NCBI GenBank assembly: GCA_000310025.1
Contig: FN649751.1
Coordinates: 3,417,395-3,457,553 of the forward strand
Source: Ectocarpus siliculosus
Taxonomy: Eukaryota > Sar > Phaeophyceae > Ectocarpales > Ectocarpaceae
DNA: 40,159 nt
Direction: 5' to 3'
Made by a program: the position numbers and the translations under genes. This document shows, in pieces, positions 23,139 to 32,843 of the stretch. How positions within the stretch are numbered: the first letter of the stretch is position 1; the number at the start of each line of letters is the position of its first letter. The notes beneath the pieces are model-generated. The model was not told the DNA's origin. It saw only the letters and a program-made list of their open reading frames with translations, and ran no database searches.

Positions 23139-23884
23139 CTCGTGGTCGCGGTTGGGGACCGCTCAGTTTTGGTACTCCGCGAATCGCAAACCACGGGAAA
23201 TCGACGCGTATTTCTTTCAACGCAATCGGTCATACTCGCTTCACCGTGCGGCAAGTGACTTTTATTACCGTCTCGAGTTCCATCGGCTGTATTGCCGCAG
23301 GCTGTCGATGACCCGTACGCGGTGGACATGTCCAAAGCATCGCTCGAGGTGGCTAAACCCGGCGACACTTCATGTATTGTCGACAACGTAGTAGGTGTCC
23401 TAACGGTCTTCCACGAGGACGTCTGAGCGGACCTCTTGGGCATGCTCGACAATCCCGACCTTCCGTACCCGCACCTCAAACCGACCCTTGCATTCGTGTA
23501 GCCAACACGTAATGGTTCAGGCTGGTTTGCGGGCGGCAACGTGGTGTAATCGTGCGTTGTGCAAGCTGCTCGAGCTGTGTTTAAACTCGGGGAGCCGCCT
23601 TCAAGACAGGTCGCTCCTTGAATTCCTAACCTTGGGGTATGTTTACTGACGACAGCGCTGAAGCTGCCGTGTGTGCAAGCTGCTCGAGCTGTGTTAAAAC
23701 TCGGGGAGCCGCCTTCAAGACAGGTCACTTCTTGAGTTCCTAACCTTGGGGTATATGCATTGACGACAGCGCTGAAGCTGCCGTGATCGGGAGTGTGGGC
23801 TACACCATCTTCACCCGATGAGGCCGAAGCACGACCGCTTGTAGCAGAAGTGTCGGTTGTAGGAACAGGACAGGAGTGGTACAC
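23132..23884 (-). pseudogene. Retrotransposon Gag-Pol linker frame, Ser/Thr-rich
   Basis: A 250-codon frame rich in Ser, Thr, Ala and Pro with no recognisable domain, between the zinc-knuckle region and the NADAR-protease-RT frame. It contains two copies of a 38-residue unit (GSFSAVV...LEGGSPS...TARAACT) from an in-frame 114-bp tandem duplication. It ends 7 nt inside the next frame and lies in a different phase from it, which could reflect a natural frameshift between Gag and Pol or simple decay. Confidence 0.55.
23559..23785. repeat. 114-bp in-frame tandem duplication in the Gag linker
   Basis: Copies 23559-23672 and 23673-23785 share gtgcaagctgctcgagctgt, ctcggggagccgcc, ttcaagacaggtc and gacgacagcgctgaagctgc, with a handful of substitutions. 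The period is 38 codons, so it keeps the minus-strand frame. Confidence 0.92.
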
Positions 23885-23985
23885 TCGACCGTACGTACTA
23901 TACGCGCATCCTGTGACACATATCTAGCTGCTCCCTGTTTTGCCATCGGCGGGTCGGGGAGTAACGACAAGCCGCCGTTGGGCTG

Positions 23986-24427
23986 TCAGTTACCAGCATT
24001 ATACGTTCCAGGAGTGCAGGCATTTGGGTTGGAGTCTACGGGGAGTCGGCTGTTGATTCGCAACGCCGGCTGCGTGTGTGTGGCAGACGCTGGAGCAGTA
24101 CCTGCATTAGGCTGGAATGCTACCAATGTGTGCTGTTGGGCTGGTGCACTTGATTGCAGCAGGTGGCGGTTGATGCCACGTCTGAGTGTATTGTTGCGGG
24201 TTTGGAGCGTTACCAGCGTATTGAACTCTTTGAGCTGGTCTGTGGGAACGGCGCCGGTTTTGTTGGCCATTCAAGTTGCGCAAGCCGTGTGTTGTGGCAG
24301 TCGCAGGCTTAGTCCTCCAGGACCGCAAGCGCTCTTGCCACAGGCGAAACGTGTCATCACCATCAGTCAGTGCACCTAAATCTGGGTTCAGTACACCACT
24401 AGCATTGATTGGTGAAAGGATGTTCAC
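23986..24427 (-). pseudogene. Gag C-terminal remnant (frame-shifted)
   Basis: Just after the CCHC knuckle its frame stops (TAG at 24401-24399), while the alternative frame continues with INASGVLNPDLGALTDGDD and a Gln/Asn/Arg-rich tail, overlapped by a third open frame down to 23986. A polar, low-complexity Gag tail broken by at least one indel is the simplest reading. No catalytic motif is visible. Confidence 0.45.
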
Positions 24428-24773
24428 AGTGTTTGATAGAGTGACCAGACCCGTGACAGTTCAAACAACGGCCAGCATTCGCGCTGAACGCTTGTGCTCG
24501 GTCGGCTCTAGTCCTAAGGAGTGGTGTCCAAAGCGGGGGCAGTTGACGTTTGAAACCATTGGAAACAACAGCATGCACTGTCTCCCAATGATCATCGGTG
24601 GCCAGCGGCCAATCATCGTAGCTGACACAAAACACATCATGAATTGGCTCTGCCTTAACACGCATGACCGATTTGCTACGTGCCCCCTGAGAGCTCCAAG
24701 GCTGCTGCGATTGCGTCGTCGAACGTCCTTGAGAACGACTACCGCCTTGCGAATGCAACGATAGATTTTGCAC
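24399..24773 (-). pseudogene. Gag nucleocapsid fragment with CCHC zinc knuckle
   Basis: 124-codon frame. Residues 103-116 (24426-24467) form a retroviral-type zinc knuckle, CLNCHGSGHSIKHC (CX2CX4HX4C), which binds RNA during packaging. Upstream residues are Ser/Gln/Gly-rich and then acidic/aromatic (YDDWPLATDDHWE). No capsid-like helices were recognised further upstream, so Gag looks truncated or diverged at its N-terminus. Its place directly upstream of the Pol frames supports the Gag assignment. Confidence 0.75.
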
Positions 24774-26297
24774 GCGGAGGTGAAGGGCCTCAGAGAAGTG
24801 ACGTCGAGGACGGGGGGCAGTTCACGTCTGCTTGTCCCCGCTTGTATGCTGTGCCCATACCTAGTTCCAGTGACCCGTCGAGCTCGTGTGTACGAGTGCA
24901 GAGGGTTAGCCGCGAATAGAAGAAATGATCCCCTTCGGTTTCACTTCCTCCATAGGACGGGGAGGATTTGAACAACAGGAACGGCTTGCCTTACAAAGGC
25001 GCTTTCGGGTCGAAAAATCATCGAAACTTTTTTCATCCGTTTTTCCCTACCTACTGTTGTGAGTGCACACATAATGCCGCAGGTGGGGAAGAGATATTCG
25101 ACATGTTGTTGTGTGCCCGGGAGCTGTTCAGCATAATTTGTGTGTGCTCGGCGCAAGATTGCCCGACTTTATTCAATTCATGTATAGAAAACAGCCATCT
25201 GTAGGCAGGCACGGGGGATGGTGGTGCTGGTATGGTGTTGGTGGGACCCGTATTGTAACGGCGGGTTTGGGTTGGTCACGGGTTGGACACCAGCACAAGA
25301 TGTGTCGTCGAGCATTCTGCTTGGGCTGTGCGATATAGGCGAAACCCACGAGACCTTGATGCCATGATGAATGCTGATTGAGAGTGACCGCCGTTGCTGT
25401 TGGCCGGTTTACGCTATCGATACGTGATATGAAGGTGTGTGACGTACAACGAGAGGAAAATCAAAGTTTTGAGGGGGTGGAGGGGTTTATCTCGAAATGT
25501 TTACCGCATTTTCAGTTTATCTTGTGTGTTGTGGTGTGCTCATGACTGTGCCGTGCTTCAGAGCCGTGTCTCTATGTCTCTGATTTTAGACATGGAGTAC
25601 CCCGTCTAGAACCAAGAGCATATTCGTAAAGTATCCCTAGAGAGAGCATTATCCTAGAAGATGAAATCAGATGGACTTGTCGCTGGGGTTTCAAGGGTGG
25701 TTGTTGCCGCTGCTGCTGCTGGGGCCGGGTCTCCGCATGGAAGCATCTCGTTTGTTTATTGCAATGTGCAGTCCGTGGTATCATGGAGTGAGTACTGAAA
25801 TTCAGGGTGATGATGATTTGGATGTTTTATATTCCGTTGGTGTGGTGATGTGGGGTCTGTTTTGACCACACGACACATCCTGATCGTGGAGGCTGAATTA
25901 AATGTGGATGACGAATATGGATGTGGGCTGGGATAGGTTCGTTCGCGCAAAGCCTAAACTCGCTTGGCCATGTGGTATGATTCTCGTTGTCGATGTTTGG
26001 CATGGAGATGGTTTTCTGAGCAAGCCGCGTGGCGAGGAAACAAGTTCAACTACAAGAAACGGGCATAGCAAGTTGGATGTTGTATCATATGGTCATGCGG
26101 TGGTTGTGGTGTTCTGACTTCGATGATGATGTCTAGTCTACCAGTCTACCAATATAGACAAATCTACATATGTATGTAAATCCGTTCAGTGCCTACAGCA
26201 ACTTGACGCCGGAGACGACGAGTCCTTCCCGGCTTAGCTTATCACCACCGAATGGGGAGTCAACGCTGCCGTTGTGGTGGTTCATTGATCCGGCGAG
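24774..26297. other. Unassigned DNA between the two transposons
   Basis: Should contain the 5' untranslated part of the minus-strand Ty3 element if that survives. No LTR pair, primer-binding site or coding frame could be supported. Short open frames here lack motifs and codon bias. Confidence 0.45.
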
Positions 26298-26362
26298 GTC
26301 CATAGGAGCTACAGAAACGGACTTATGCACCAACGGTGTGCCGCCACATCCACTTACATATA
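26298..26362 (+). repeat. Outer 65-bp direct repeat A, left copy
   Basis: Begins gtccataggagctacag and ends cacttacatata. It is matched base for base by 32842-32906. Its outer flank (ggcgag) differs from that of the right copy, consistent with a duplicated target segment or a split element terminus. Confidence 0.9.
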
Positions 26363-26895
26363 AGGAAGGTTTGTTCGTCGAAGCAGATAGAATAAACTGG
26401 TGTTTATTTTGTAACAGTCGAATTAGAATTTGGCTTCATTTTCTACCGGAAACCCAGGGTCACGGTGTTTGGAATTATTAGTCTATAGTTGGGGGTGTCA
26501 TTCCGTGATCGAGTCCACGCAGGGGCTGTAGCAAAGTCGGGTAACGTGTGACAGCTACAGAGCGCGTGAAGCAACGGAAGGACAGCAGCAGGCGCCTAAC
26601 GCAGTAGCGGCGGCAGTTTAGAAAAGGGCGGGACGGGACACGGCGCAAGCATTGGGGAAGTGACCAGCACGCGACTCTCCATATAAAGGTGTGTACTCGT
26701 GTCCAACATCCATCGTGTCGGCCGTGTTCCTATTCGCGTCCCGCTACTCTTGTGACCTCACCGCTGCGTGCATTTAGCACGAGGGGGGAGGGTGCAGTAA
26801 GATAAGCGGCGGCAAGCCAACGCAGTCTCGCTCGCCGCGCCGCTCAGATAGGTCCCTTCCCAAATATGGGATGCGGTTCATCCCAACCGAGACGT
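26363..26895 (+). repeat. LTR-like direct repeat B, left copy
   Basis: Begins aggaaggtttgttcg and ends ccaaccgagacgt. It is almost identical to 32310-32843. It lacks the TG...CA ends of classical LTRs but has a TATA box at 26691, so it probably supplies the element promoter. Confidence 0.92.
26691..26698 (+). promoter_or_regulatory. TATA box in left LTR-like repeat
   Basis: atataaag preceded by gcgactctcc, followed after about 25-30 bp by gtccaacatcc. Sits about 330 bp into the repeat with the element's ORFs downstream on the same strand. Confidence 0.5.
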
Positions 26896-26960
26896 ACTCT
26901 CGCTGAAGAAAAAAAATGCGGTTCGTCCCAACCAGACGTACTCTCTCTGAAGAAAAAATT
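26871..26960 (+). repeat. 45-bp tandem duplication across the inner edge of the left B repeat
   Basis: The block atgcggttc(a/g)tcccaacc..gacgtactct followed by ctgaag and an A-run occurs at 26871 and again at 26916. Only the first 25 bp of copy one lie inside the long repeat. Confidence 0.85.
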
Positions 26961-27780
26961 CAACGGCAAAAAGAAAGAGCGGGGCCTGTTGTATGGTCGC
27001 ACGCTGACTTGTCGCGGTTGATAGCAGCCATTGTACTGCACGGGGTGGAGGAACCCTGCGGCATCGGACATAACCAATCGACCCGCGGCAGTAGGGCATG
27101 ATGCTGTCACGATTATGCACATGAGGCAGGTGCCTTGTTTTCTGTTTCCCCCGGCTTACTAGGGACTACTTGCCGGTACAATCTTGTCTGTGCCGCGCAC
27201 AGAGGGGCATATAGCTGAAGGAATCGACGATAATATGCCCACTCACGTAAGCAATCGTCTCCACGGATGGTATTGACAAGTCCCCACTGATGGTATCGAC
27301 AAGTCCCATGGCATACAAAGCGGCCGCATACGTAATCGGAAAGTGCATTCAACAGCATTCACGGGAACGGATAAAAGCAAAAACACATGCATGCGAGAGA
27401 AAGACTCAAAGAAAAAGACTGAAAAACAATGAAGACGAGAAAAAAAAAACGAGACAGCGAACTACGTGCTGTATGCATAAGGAAAAAGAAGATGAGAAAA
27501 AAATAGGGGGGGGAGGTGGATGTGACACGCGAGGTTCGAACTCGCGAGGAACGTCAGGTAGCGGTCCATGTGAGTGCATCACGGTCTCGAGGGGCATCAC
27601 GTCAAATTTATTGCCGCCGTGACACAAACCTTCTATAAGAATACGTCACGTCCATCGACGATTAAGCGACCAAAAACGCCCGGACAGCAATTGATGCATG
27701 CCAAAAACTCGTCAACCTGCCGTAGGATTGTCTATGCGGAAGTGATCTCAATGAAAATAAAAAAAACAAGGACACGCACC

Positions 27781-29511
27781 AGCACGGGACGCGCCAATAG
27801 TGGAAGCACTCGTCCGTGCTGTTGGCGAGTGGAAGTTAACCGATCTCAACGCAACGAAACACGAAGTCATACATGTATCAGCACGGGATGCGCCAATGAG
27901 TGGAAGCACCCGCGCTGTTGGCGAGTAGAGTTAACCGAATTCAACGCAGCGGTAGAAAAATACCACAAATCATGCATCAGTACGGGACGCGCCAATGAGT
28001 GGAAGCACCCGTGCTGCATATGTGATGTCAGCCTCAGCACGGGACGCGCCAATGAGTGGAAGCACTCGTGCGGTTGGTGAGTAGAGTTAACCGATCTCAA
28101 AAAGAAAGAACAAAACGCCGTACATGTATCAGCACGGGACGCGCCAATGAGTGGAAGCACCCGCGCTGTTGGCGAGTAGAGTTAACCGAATTCAACGCAG
28201 CGGTAGAAAAATACCACAAATCATGCATCAGTACGGGACGCGCCAATGAGTGGAAGCACCCGTGCTGCATATGTGATGTCAGCCTCAGCACGGGACGCGC
28301 CAATGAGTGGAAGCACTCGTGCTGTTGGCGAGTAGAGTTAACCGATCTCAAAAAGAAAGAACAAAACGCCGTACATGTATCAGCACGGGACGCGCCAATG
28401 AGTGGAAGCACCCGCGCTGTTGGCGAGTAGAGTTAACCGAATTCAACGCAGCGGTAGGAAATACCACAAATCATGCATCAGTACGGGACGCGCCAATGAG
28501 TGGAAGCACCCGTGCTGCATATGTGTTGTCAGCCTCAGCACGGGACGCGCCAACGAGTGGAAGCACTCGTGCTGTTGGCGAGTAGAGTTAACCGATCTCA
28601 AAAAGAAAGAACAAAACGCCGTACACGTATCAGCACGGGACGCACCAATGAGTGGAAGCACCCGCGCTGTTGGCGAGTAGAGTTAACCGAATTCAACGCA
28701 GCGGTAGGAAATACCACAAATCATGCATCAGTACGGGACGCGCCAATGAGTGGAAGCACCCCGTGCTGTATATGTGTTGTCAGCCTCAGCACGGGACGCG
28801 CCAACGAGTGGAAGCACTCGTGCTGTTGGCGAGTAGAGTTAACCGATCTCAAAAAGAAAGAACAAAACGCCGTACACGTATTAGCACGGGACGCGCCAAT
28901 GAGTGGACGCACCCGTGCTGTTGGCGAGTAGAGTTAACCGAATTCAACGCATCGAAAACGAAGTCGTACACGTATCAGTACGGGACGCGCCAATGAGTGG
29001 AAGCACCCGTGCTGCATATGTGTTGTCAGTTTCAGCAAGGGACGCGCCAATGAGTGCTGTTGGCGAGTAGAGTTAACCGATCTCAAAAAGAAAGAACAAA
29101 AACGCCGTACACGTATCAGTACGGGACGCGCCAATGAGTGGGCGCACCCGTGCTGTTGGGCGAGTAGAATTAACCGATCTCCACGCATCGAAAACGAAGT
29201 CATACACGTATCAGTACGGGACGCGCCAATGAGTGGAAGCACCCGTGCTCATATGTGTTGTCAGTTTCAGCAAGGGACGCGCCAATGAGTGGAAGCACCC
29301 GCGCTGCGTACAAGTATCATCAGTGCGGGTCGCGCCAATGAGTGGAAGCACCCGTGCTGCATATGTGTTGTCAGTTTCAGCGAGGGACGCGCCAATGAGT
29401 GGAAGCACCCGCGCTGTTGGCAAGTGGAGTTCACCGTATCCAACGCATCGAAAAAAAAAAAAAAACACGTATCAGCACGGGACGCGCCAATGAGTGGAAG
29501 CACCCGTGCCG
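27781..29511. repeat. Array of 22 hairpin-forming repeats with about 250-bp higher-order period
   Basis: A core of about 36 bp (agcacgggacgcgccaatga, then gtggaagcacccgtgctg) recurs at about 27781, 27890, 27979, 28036, 28131, 28230, 28287, 28382, 28480, 28537, 28632, 28730, 28788, 28883, 28977, 29034 (shortened), 29118, 29213, 29269, 29322, 29379 and 29473. Its ends AGCACGGG and CCCGTGCT are inverse complements. Spacers are of three types repeated in order, giving a 241-251-bp composite unit. As 251 is not a multiple of three and frames break repeatedly, it is not coding. It lies in the presumed 5' untranslated region of the recombinase element. Confidence 0.93.
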
Positions 29512-29789
29512 ATGGCGAACCGGGGTTCACCGAATCCAAGAAAATATATATATAAAAAAAAAAAAAAGAGAAACCATCGCTAGTGTTCCAAAGAGAGAAA
29601 TATTCGGGATTGGTCGACGTCCGGTGACCGTAGCGTCAGCAGCAATAATCACTCCATTCAATCCACAGGCGTCGAGAATGAACTAACGCGAGCTCGCGAT
29701 ATAACAACGCGTCGTTCTGGGCCCGACGAAAACCCACGTCAGATAGTTTCGCCCGAAGATAGGATTTGTAGACCATTCTAACTGCAGAT

Positions 29790-30782
29790 CCAGGCGCGCG
29801 ATCGACTACGCCCACGATGAAGAGGAAAAGAAGTGTTCCCGCAACGCCGCCCTGACGCTCGCCCGCCGCCTGCCGCCGGTCCGCTGCTTATACGACTCCA
29901 ACCGCGACCAGATGCCGACACGGGCCTCCACGCGGAGCGGCAGGGCAGCGGCTGGGCAAGCAGGGCGAGGTCGGGCGGCGACACCTTCGACACCACGCAC
30001 GAGAGGTCTACCGCGCGATCGGTGGCGAGCTCGACGGCTCGCCCCTCGACGCGCAGCGGATCACGTACTCCCGCGAGGCGTCGAGCGGTATCCTCCTCGC
30101 GAGCGCCAGGGACAGGGCACCCGCGGCGACCCCCCCGCTGATGAGACTGAGCTCGCTTCTCTCCGCGGGCTGGTGGACGGCCTGAGGGAGGAGCTGCAGC
30201 GGAAGCGCGATGAGGCTGCCGGTGATCGCCAGCAGCTTCAAGCAACGATCGACGACCTGATCGCCACCCAAGCAGCAGGACCTGGCCTTCCGGGGGGGGG
30301 GTGCAACTTGTGGGCACAACCGCCCCACCATCGGCCTCTCGGGCCCCCGCTACACCCAGCGCCGAGGCGGCTAAGGCTACGGCAAAGGATAGAGCGCGGA
30401 TGTGGGGGGACCTCCGCCGGGTAAAAGCGTGGCTCATCCTGGGGCGGCCCCCGGCAGTTTCAAAACTGTCGCAGATGGAGTGGCAATCCTTGCTTCGCAA
30501 AGGCGTCCTGGTGACAGAGAAAGTGGCGGCATCGCTCGACACGCTCGTGGTTACTGCTTCGCCTTCAACTCGTCGTCCGGTTGCCATGATCGTAACTGCC
30601 CACACATCCACGCCCAGAACCCTTCCCACGCTAGGCGCGGAGCGTCCGAAACTCCGGCAACCGGCGCGCGCGGCGTTGGCCACGGCAACGGGGGAGGGCG
30701 CGGAGGAGAGGCGCGCGCCGCTGGCGAGGGCGGCGCGAGACCCAAGGCCGCTGGCTTCTTCACCCACGGGAAAGACAAATAG
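29790..30782 (+). pseudogene. Frame-broken Gag-like region with CCCH zinc finger
   Basis: Coding character moves between the three plus-strand frames, with switches near C- or G-runs (about 30128-30134 and 30292-30301), as expected after small indels. Recognisable pieces are an acidic/basic start near 29800-29900; a segment with VYRAIGGELDGSPLDAQRI; a coiled-coil-like stretch (LRGLVDGLREELQRKRDEAA) near 30150-30240; and, in the last frame (30402-30782), a zinc finger CFAFNSSSGCHDRNCPHIH (CX8CX4CX3H) followed by a Gly/Arg/Ala-rich tail. Such zinc fingers occur in the first ORF of tyrosine-recombinase retrotransposons, where they are thought to bind RNA. The last frame ends at TAG 30780-30782, in phase with the recombinase. 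Confidence 0.6.
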
Positions 30783-30875
30783 GGGTGCGGGCTCTCCCGC
30801 GTAGCGGGGGGGCCTACCTCGGATGGCAGCGCACCTGCGGCTAAATCGAACGGCAGCACGCCGGTCTACACGAGG

Positions 30876-32030
30876 TTGGCTCCAGGGCTATCAGCAGGTT
30901 CAGGACCTGGGACAGGCAGGACGGGACTTTGTTACCGACGTCTTGGCATGCAGCTCGTCGAGCACTCAGTTGCGTCTTCGTCTAGAAGGACTTACACGTC
31001 AGGCTTCAACTCTTGGTGCACGTTTCGCAGGCTGACGGAGAAGCCCAAGTTCCTAGGGCAACGTGCCGGGGACCTTCATGTGTGGGAGTTGATAGACTTC
31101 GTAGCCTGGTGTTTCGAGTCTGAGGGTAATCTAGCGAGTACAATATCCGGAAAACTCACGGCTGTACAACATTTTCATAGGCTGGAAGCTTCTGTCGAGC
31201 TAGACTTGTCGTCTCCGATGTTGAAATGTGCGCTAAGGGGGATTGCGAGGAACCACGTGGCTGTGGGGACGGTACGCCGTGTGCGCCTGCCTGTGTCTTG
31301 GCGTATGCTGCTGGACGGGGAAAGCGCAAGCCAGAACTGGGGGGAAGGGGGCAGAGTGATGTGGCTGTGTCTGTGCTTGTCCTATCTCTTTATCACACGG
31401 TCTGATGAGGTGTTCGCGAATGATGCGGGCAGGGTGCATGAGGCACACTGTCTTACGAGGGCGGACGTAGCATTGTTTGCTGGCGAGACGCAACTAGTCT
31501 TTAGTCACTATCGTAGAGCAGACCGTGTCGAAATGAGGTTTAGAGGGCACAAGGCCGATCAAGAGCAGAAAGGAAACATACGGGTTCGTACGCGAGACGA
31601 AGTCACCGGACCGCAGTCAGGTGTGAGAGCACGCGGTGGCGCGGTGGCTCTTGTGGTGGAGCTGTTATCGTGTCATGCGACGTTCCCTGACTCCGCACCG
31701 TTGGCTTCGTACCGTAGTGGAAGAGCAGTGAGAGTAGTGAGGTATACTGCTGCCCTCCGTGCACTCAGAGAAGTGGTAGCGAGGTCGGGGCGTAACCCCC
31801 AGGAGTACGCGTTGCACTCGTTGCGAATTGGAGGCGCGACGGCTCTTGCATCGGGCGGAGACATCGCAGAACGAGTGATTCAGAGAGAAGGGAAGTGGAG
31901 GTCGGATGCATACAAGCCGTACGCGCGAAACAATGTAGAGGATTCGCGGCGAGTGTCACGGAAACTTACAGACGGCAGTAGGATCGTATCGAGACAGCCG
32001 GGGGAGGGGACCGTCTGGGGGAACGGATAG
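30876..32030 (+). CDS. Tyrosine recombinase (phage-integrase superfamily)
   Basis: 384-codon open frame, intact. The C-terminal catalytic domain shows the R-H-x-x-R-Y set: Arg175 in LFITRSDEVF, His314 and Arg317 in YALHSLRIGGATALASGG, and a nucleophile at Tyr349 (or Tyr346) in EGKWRSDAYKPYARNN. The N-terminal part (about residues 25-130) fits a core-binding domain with a TYTSGFNSWC helix. Such enzymes cut and rejoin DNA through a covalent tyrosine link, and here presumably integrate the element as a circle. No ATG begins the frame; the first start-like codon is TTG 30876, and the frame is open back to the TAG at 30780-30782 that ends the Gag-like ORF. Expression by stop read-through or from a spliced leader is therefore possible. 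The sequence resembles DIRS/Ngaro/Crypton-class recombinases more than cellular ones. Confidence 0.88.
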   Translation: MAPGLSAGSGPGTGRTGLCYRRLGMQLVEHSVASSSRRTYTSGFNSWCTFRRLTEKPKFLGQRAGDLHVWELIDFVAWCFESEGNLASTISGKLTAVQHFHRLEASVELDLSSPMLKCALRGIARNHVAVGTVRRVRLPVSWRMLLDGESASQNWGEGGRVMWLCLCLSYLFITRSDEVFANDAGRVHEAHCLTRADVALFAGETQLVFSHYRRADRVEMRFRGHKADQEQKGNIRVRTRDEVTGPQSGVRARGGAVALVVELLSCHATFPDSAPLASYRSGRAVRVVRYTAALRALREVVARSGRNPQEYALHSLRIGGATALASGGDIAERVIQREGKWRSDAYKPYARNNVEDSRRVSRKLTDGSRIVSRQPGEGTVWGNG

Positions 32031-32215
32031 TTGACTTATTCGGTAGTCGTCCAGAAACTGACCTCGATGTGGGTGTTGTAGAATGGTGTGTACCATTTGA
32101 GGACTTGGTCAGTTTTGGGACTCCTGCGTTTGCAGTCGTAGTCCCCCGGCTAGTATTTGTGGGGAGAGAGATGGATTTGTAAGAGTTGACGCCGGCCTTT
32201 GCAGCTAACGCGGCC

Positions 32216-32249
32216 GGAGAGACGATGAGCGTTTCGTGCGTCTCTCTCC
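32216..32249. other. Imperfect hairpin downstream of the recombinase
   Basis: ggagagacg (32216) and cgtctctctcc (32239) are inverse complements apart from a two-base bulge, separated by a short loop. It lies 3' of the recombinase and before the right B repeat. It could mark an RNA 3' structure; function unknown. Confidence 0.35.
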
Positions 32250-32309
32250 CCAACACGTAGCCTAGAAACCGAAGAAATAATGAAGCAATTCGAAAGAAAA
32301 CAAAATAAA

Positions 32310-32843
32310 AGGAAGGTTTGTTCGTCGAAGCAGATAGAATAAACTGGTGTTTATTTTGTAACAGTCGAATTAGAATTTGGCTTCATTTTCTACCGGAAAC
32401 CCAGGGTCACGGTGTTTGGAATTATTAGTCTATAGTTGGGGGTGTCATTCCGTGATCGAGTCCACGCAGGGGCTGTAGCAAAGTCGGGTAACGTGTGACA
32501 GCTACAGAGCGCGTGAAGCAACGGAAGGACAGCAGCAGCCGCCTAACGCAGTAGCGGCGGCAGTTTAGAAAAGGGCGGGACGGGACACGGCGCAAGCATT
32601 GGGGAAGTGACCAGCACGCGACTCTCCATATAAAGGTGTGTACTCGTGTCCAACATCCATCGTGTCGGCCGTGTTCCTATTCGCGTCCCGCTACTCTTGT
32701 GACCTCACCGCTGCGTGCATTTAGCACGAGGGGGGAGGGTGCAGTAAGATAAGCGGCGGCAAGCCAACGCAGTCTCGCTCGCCGCGCCGCTCAGATAGGT
32801 CCCTTTCCCAAATATGGGATGCGGTTCATCCCAACCGAGACGT
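32310..32843 (+). repeat. LTR-like direct repeat B, right copy
   Basis: Same sequence as 26363-26895, with cagcagccgcc in place of cagcaggcgcc and one extra T in gtccctttccc. It also carries the TATA box (about 32638-32645), which points outwards towards PGK2. Confidence 0.92.

Larger units (their letters stand above)
16155..24773 (-). mobile_element. Degenerate Ty3/gypsy chromovirus-like retrotransposon carrying a NADAR domain
   Basis: Reading on the minus strand from 24773 down, the order is CCHC zinc knuckle (Gag), Ser/Thr/Pro-rich linker, NADAR domain, retropepsin, reverse transcriptase, RNase H, integrase with GPF module, chromodomain and a Tudor-like segment. PR-RT-RH-IN order with a chromodomain after integrase defines Ty3/gypsy chromoviruses. 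Several one-base frameshifts and an integrase active-site change show that this copy is inactive as assembled. No capsid-encoding N-terminal Gag, no primer-binding site and no flanking LTRs were recognised, so the 5' end may be truncated or too diverged. It sits between two PGK paralogues in the orientation opposite to them. Confidence 0.92.

Noticed and set aside
24945-24975. Primer-binding site or tRNA fragment (ataggacggggaggatttga)
   Set aside because: It reads as a tRNA-3'-end complement only on the plus strand, opposite to the Ty3 element, lacks the TGG start, and no LTR borders it.
15000-26297. LTR pair for the Ty3 element
   Set aside because: Visual comparison of both flanks found no shared long sequence with TG...CA ends; a dot plot would be needed to exclude a diverged pair.
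27490-27560. tRNA-like T-arm (gcgaggttcgaactcgcg)
   Set aside because: The palindrome resembles a T stem-loop, but no matching acceptor stem, D arm or anticodon arm could be placed on either strand.
27781-29511. CRISPR-like array (36-bp palindrome-ended repeats with spacers)
   Set aside because: Spacers are not unique; three spacer types recur in fixed order as an about 250-bp satellite, spacing varies, the setting is eukaryotic, and no cas genes are present.
27577-29555. Repetitive protein ORFs over the hairpin array
   Set aside because: The open frames change phase with each about 251-bp unit and exist in several frames on both strands; they are by-products of the satellite.
29778-30767. 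329-codon minus-strand open frame
   Set aside because: It is antisense to the GC-rich Gag-like region, has no family motif, and is Arg/Ser/Pro-rich as expected of a shadow frame. The plus strand carries the zinc finger and coiled coil.
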